Positions 60,562 through 64,000 of a stretch of 64,000 bases of DNA are shown here, one piece after another. The stretch comes from Siphlonurus alternatus. Lineage: Eukaryota > Arthropoda > Insecta > Ephemeroptera > Siphlonuridae. Position numbers and translations under genes: made by a program. Below the pieces are notes generated by a model that saw only the letters and a program-made list of their open reading frames with translations, was not told where the DNA came from and searched no databases. The DNA lies in the NCBI GenBank assembly GCA_949825025.1, contig OX463784.1:6331431-6395430 (forward strand). The letters run 5' to 3'. Positions within the stretch are counted from its first letter, which is position 1. The number at the start of each line of letters is the position of its first letter.

Positions 60562-61113
60562 CTACTTCTGCTACATGTTGCTATACATTAAATTTTGATG
60601 CTATTTTTGTTACTAAAAACACTCCTTTTGTTTCTAAAATTGTAGATACATAAATTTTAAGCAGCTTAGTACCTTACGCTTCTTGAAAATTCTTTTTGTT
60701 CTATAAATTTAATTCATTTTTGTAGAATTATATCAACAAAATTTTGAAGTTCTAATACCAAATTTATGTAATATCAGTTTTTGTTATAAGATTAAAATGA
60801 TGCAAAACAGAATCGTTAACTTCAAAAGATTTGTTGTCAAAAAATTATGAAAATATTTAGAACAAAGACAAGAGGAGAGCTTAAAATAGCGAAGAATAGA
60901 TGAAATTTATTTCAACTTGGGTAATTTTTAATGCTCAAATTTCTGTTTGTCTATTTGGCTTATTACTTCCAACTCCCCAATTAATATAATTCTGATGTGC
61001 TTATATTGTTGTACATTCAAAAAGCAATAAACTAATTATTAATTATGTATATTATGTTCAAGTTCAGAGGGTTCACTTTTAAAGGGAGAAATTTTAATCA
61101 TATATATCAGTAT
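60562..61113. other. AT-rich DNA with an R1 3' fragment
   Basis: An R1 3' end lies at 60862-60921 (GACAAGAGGAGAGCTTAAAA to TTTCAACTTGGG). No gene seen. Confidence 0.6.
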
Positions 61114-61386
61114 ATCTGAAGTGAAATAAATTTCATCTTTTCTTCGCTATTAAGCTCTCCTCTCGTCTTTTGTCCTCTTATATTGCAACATTTTAGAGTA
61201 AAAAAAAGAGGGGAAAAGAGGACATTACGTATTTTTCCATCTTCTTGAACATAAAATGCTAGATATATTGTTTTAATTTCATCCTCACTTTCAGCGAAGA
61301 GGAAATAAGATGTGTTTTTGAGGAAAAAATATTATATAGGTTTAGATGTGTAAAAGATGATTTGAAGACGTAATTTTTCAACTATG
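61114..61386 (-). mobile_element. R1 element, minus strand
   Basis: ATCTGAAGTGAAATAAATTT to AATTTTTCAACTATG. Both ends are mutated but the interior is recognisable. Confidence 0.83.
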
Positions 61387-62102
61387 TTAATAGGGTATTC
61401 GTCAATCTCAAAATTTTACTGGTTTTACATTATCAATCCGCAAAGAAAAAAAAAAAAAAACAAAAAAAAAAAAAAAAAAATGCTTCATACTAATAACACT
61501 TAATAATTTTTATAATATAATTATAACAAGATTTTAAGAATTCTTACATGGCAATTTTTGTAATTTTTTTTAGGTAAAAGGATGTAATAAGATTAGGTTT
61601 AGACGTAAAAAATAAGTTGATGATAATTTCAATTAGTTATTTTATTAGGTTTTGTCCATTGCGCTAACATCATACTAAATACAAGTTTCAGAATATGCTG
61701 ATATTTTTATCATGTTGTATTTTATTGAGCTTCATAAAAAATAACTACAGTGACATATGTATAACAAGTACTTGTATGACATAATAATAAACTTGAACCT
61801 CACAGTCATATGTATATAAAAAACAACATGCAGTCGTTGTGACATATCGATCAATGAGAGAATAAACAGTGCAATATATAAAACTGTTCCCTATTGTCTT
61901 TATAAAAACAGTGTAACTTGTCATTTGTCTTGCTCTACATGCATCCTATACACAGTAAAATATATTAGCTTTCACGTCAGTTACACTTTTCATTATGATG
62001 TTTTATAGTCTTTTCAATGTTTTCTTTTCTTTAGTTTTAAAGTTTGAGGAATAATTTAATAGCAAAAATTTCAATTTTTTATTGAATTTTTAAGGATTTA
62101 TT
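61387..62102. other. AT-rich DNA with an R1 fragment
   Basis: A short minus-strand R1 piece lies at 61573-61640 (TAATAAGATTAGGTTTAGAC). A-rich runs lie at 61446-61480. No gene seen. Confidence 0.5.
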
Positions 62103-62356
62103 GGAAATAAATAAATTTATCTTTTCTTTGCTATTAAGCTCTCTCCTCACCTAATTTCCTAATATTATTTTGCACCGTTTTTGAGGGGAAAAGACGAGAT
62201 TACGTCTTCTTTTCTCTTATTGAGGGTAAAATGTTAGAAATATTGTCTTCATTTCATCCTCACTTTGAGCGAGGAAGAAATGAAATGTGTTTTAGAGATA
62301 AAAAGATTAGGTTTAGACATTAAAGGATGAGTTGAAGACGTAATTTTTCAAATAGG
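62103..62356 (-). mobile_element. R1 element, minus strand
   Basis: AAATAAATTTATCTTTTCTT to GACGTAATTTTTCAAATAGG. The outer CCCGAGTT end has decayed. Confidence 0.82.
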
Positions 62357-62499
62357 TTAGTCTAATCAGTAAACAAAAATATTATTTTACAGTTGTAGAT
62401 ACTTTTGTATGAAGTGTTTTTTATTGTTTTTTTTTATTTATTTATTTATTTATTTTTTTTTTGAAAAAAAAAATCAAAGCACAATTGGGTACTTCTAAT

Positions 62500-62705
62500 A
62501 ACTCACTACATATATAATCCCAAACTTTCCGAAACCCTATCTTGAGCGTTTCACGGGCTCTTCCGGAACAGGGTCTTACACGACCTTGGATTCCATCTTA
62601 GCATTTACTTGAGACTAAGGGAAACGTGGAAACCAAGTCAATGAACTAGATGTGCAATCGCTATAGGAGATACTTATTGAAAAGCGCATCTATTTACCTC
62701 TGGGA
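62500..62705 (-). mobile_element. 5S-SINE relic, minus strand, head missing
   Basis: GAGCGTTTCACGGGCTCTTC and GGGAAACGTGGAAACC correspond to the SINE body at 63300-63704. The 5S-like head is absent. It lies only 600 bp from an intact copy in the same orientation. Confidence 0.78.
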
Positions 62706-62709
62706 GGGA

Positions 62710-63299
62710 AAAAACGTATCTTAAATTTAATAATTTTCTTCCACTTTAATCAGAACCTTCTACTTTAATTATAAATTATGTATTACAAAAGTTGATCTAC
62801 CAAGTGGTAAAAATTTAATATTAATCTAAAAGCACTCTATTACTTTACCATATGAGTCTATTAAAAATTAAAGTCCAACATCCATTTCTCCATCTACTTA
62901 ATATACGTAATCATAAGCCGAGGAAATGTAGGTGTGTTTAGAAGAGAAAATTTACTTTAAAGTAAATTTTTAATGTAAAGTAATTAATTATTGCACAAAC
63001 TAATTGCTATCAGAAGGGAAGGAATTATCGTAAAATATTCAATGGATCGAAAACATCACCAGCAGTCGATACAACATGGCTACTGAACCTTCAATGATAT
63101 TTCCTTTGATATCAATCTAACAGTAAGTTACTATTAAGAAAGGTTCAGTATCCGTTTCAAAATGGAACCAGAAGTTATTCAAAAGTCGATTGAACTGGCT
63201 ACTGAACTTTCTAAGTCCATTTTTAAGGCAGTATCGTACAAGTTTTAGCAGCAGCAATGAAACGATTTTGTGGATTCAAATAAATCTGGAGAATTTTTT
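62710..63299. other. AT-rich DNA, nothing recognised
   Basis: A weak direct repeat (AGTCGATACAACATGGCTACTG / AGTCGATTGAACTGGCTACTG; 63064 and 63183) is present. No gene seen. Confidence 0.4.
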
Positions 63300-63704
63300 T
63301 TTTAAAATTTTTAATTAAACCCTATTGGGTACTTCTATTTACTAATTACATACTACTTTGAAACCCCGAACCTTCCGAAACCCTAACTTGAGCGTTTCGC
63401 GGGCTCTTCTGGAACGGGGGCGGCCACGGCCTTGCAAATCCATCCCGGCATTTGCCTGCGGCTGAGGGAAACGTGGAAACCTCAGCCAGGATGGACGCTA
63501 CAGCTTTTGTCAATGAACCGGAAGTGCAATGGTCCAAAGCCAGGGGAACCATGACATAGTGGAAAAGCGCAACGTTTTACCCCTGGGTGAGAAACGTGGC
63601 TTTTGTTGAAAATGGTCACCCATCCAACTACTAACCACGCGCGGCGTTGCTTGACTTCGGTGATCTGACGAGACCCGGTCAAGCGCACTGCGCCACACCT
63701 CCCA
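63300..63704 (-). mobile_element. 5S-rRNA-derived SINE, full-length, minus strand
   Basis: Close match to 19157-19575 in reverse. The head has TCTCGTCAGATCACCGAAGT and GGTTAGTAGTTGGATGGG, and the body CCATCCTGGCTGAGGTTT. The tail towards 63300 reads GGGTTTAATTAAAAATTT. Least diverged head of the three. Open frames over it repeat those at 19163-19361. Confidence 0.92.
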
Positions 63705-63715
63705 AAAAATTTAAA

Positions 63716-63834
63716 GTACCCTCCCCGCCTTTATAAAAAATATCCCTTCTGCAGCCTTGTTTAATCACCATGCCTTGTGCTATTCTCACGGGACAAGGCA
63801 GCAGAAGGGAACTTTTCAGAGGCGAGGAGTTTAC
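63716..63834. mobile_element. R3 hairpin element
   Basis: GTACCCTCCCCGCC to GGCGAGGAGTTTAC, with CCCTTCTGCAGCCTTG pairing to CAAGGCAGCAGAAGGG. Directly adjoins the SINE 5' end. Confidence 0.78.
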
Positions 63835-63904
63835 ATAACTTGATATTCTCCATCAAATATGGAATTTCAAACAAGTCCTTTATTTCGACAAACTTAAAAA
63901 GCTC

Positions 63905-63994
63905 GATTTGACGGTCCTAAACTTTTTTGTCAGTGTAGTTATATACAGATCTGGTTTTGATGGTCCTAAACTTTTTTGTTAGTGTAGTTATACA
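63905..63994. repeat. Tandem pair of Tc1-like terminal sequences
   Basis: Two copies, 49 bp apart, of GGTCCTAAACTTTTTTGT followed by AGTGTAGTTATA. Read in reverse, CACTGACAAAAAAGTTTAGG resembles the ends of Tc1-type transposons (recollection, not a search). The window ends just after, so the element may continue outside. Confidence 0.55.
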
Positions 63995-64000
63995 TTGCGC

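Overview
The window looks like nuclear DNA of an arthropod, most likely an insect. It is very AT-rich, has almost no long open frames, one coding exon that ends in a textbook splice donor, long (TC)n/(GA)n tracts, a tRNA-derived SINE, 5S-rRNA-derived SINEs and dozens of short fold-back elements. Nothing resembles an operon, a bacterial gene or a virus. The species cannot be named from the sequence. The insect assignment is inference from base composition, SINE type and promoter style. Repeat family names (R1 to R8) are labels made here for cross-reference, not database names.

Layout. 1-7.7 kb: AT-rich DNA with scattered short elements (R1 copies, a GC-rich hairpin at 4960-5168, a tRNA-type SINE at 5290-5580). 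7.68-9.32 kb: the only gene seen, on the + strand, with a TATA/initiator-like promoter near 7.79 kb, a probable 5' leader, and a 964-base coding exon ending at a consensus GTAAGT donor (9320/9321). No downstream exon was recognised, so everything from 9.3 to 64 kb may be a very large first intron or intergenic DNA. 9.4-33 kb: a dense field of non-autonomous DNA transposons, some nested in each other, plus SINEs and microsatellites.

34.3-48.7 kb: the most striking structure. Twelve tandem monomers (about 375-380 bp, many enlarged by captured fold-back elements) run left to right. They then meet, near 40.8 kb, about fourteen related monomers running right to left (alternating about 500 and 630 bp). 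An approximately 85-bp core is nearly unchanged in both arms although the rest of the unit has diverged strongly. Degenerate relatives lie on both flanks (33.25-34.15 and 48.7-49.4 kb). A transcript crossing the centre could fold into a long multi-stem hairpin.

49.4-64 kb: more R1 to R7 elements, a 208-bp tandem repeat containing (TC)n tracts, several more (TC)n runs, two more 5S-SINE copies or relics, and duplicated Tc1-like ends at the right edge.

The transposon families are visible because sequences recur within the window. For several, target-site duplications can be read directly from flanks or from empty sites: TA for R1, TTAA for R2, 3 bp for the hairpin at 4960 and for one R5 copy, and AT (or none) for R6. 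No transposase or reverse transcriptase frame was seen, so all mobile elements here look non-autonomous.
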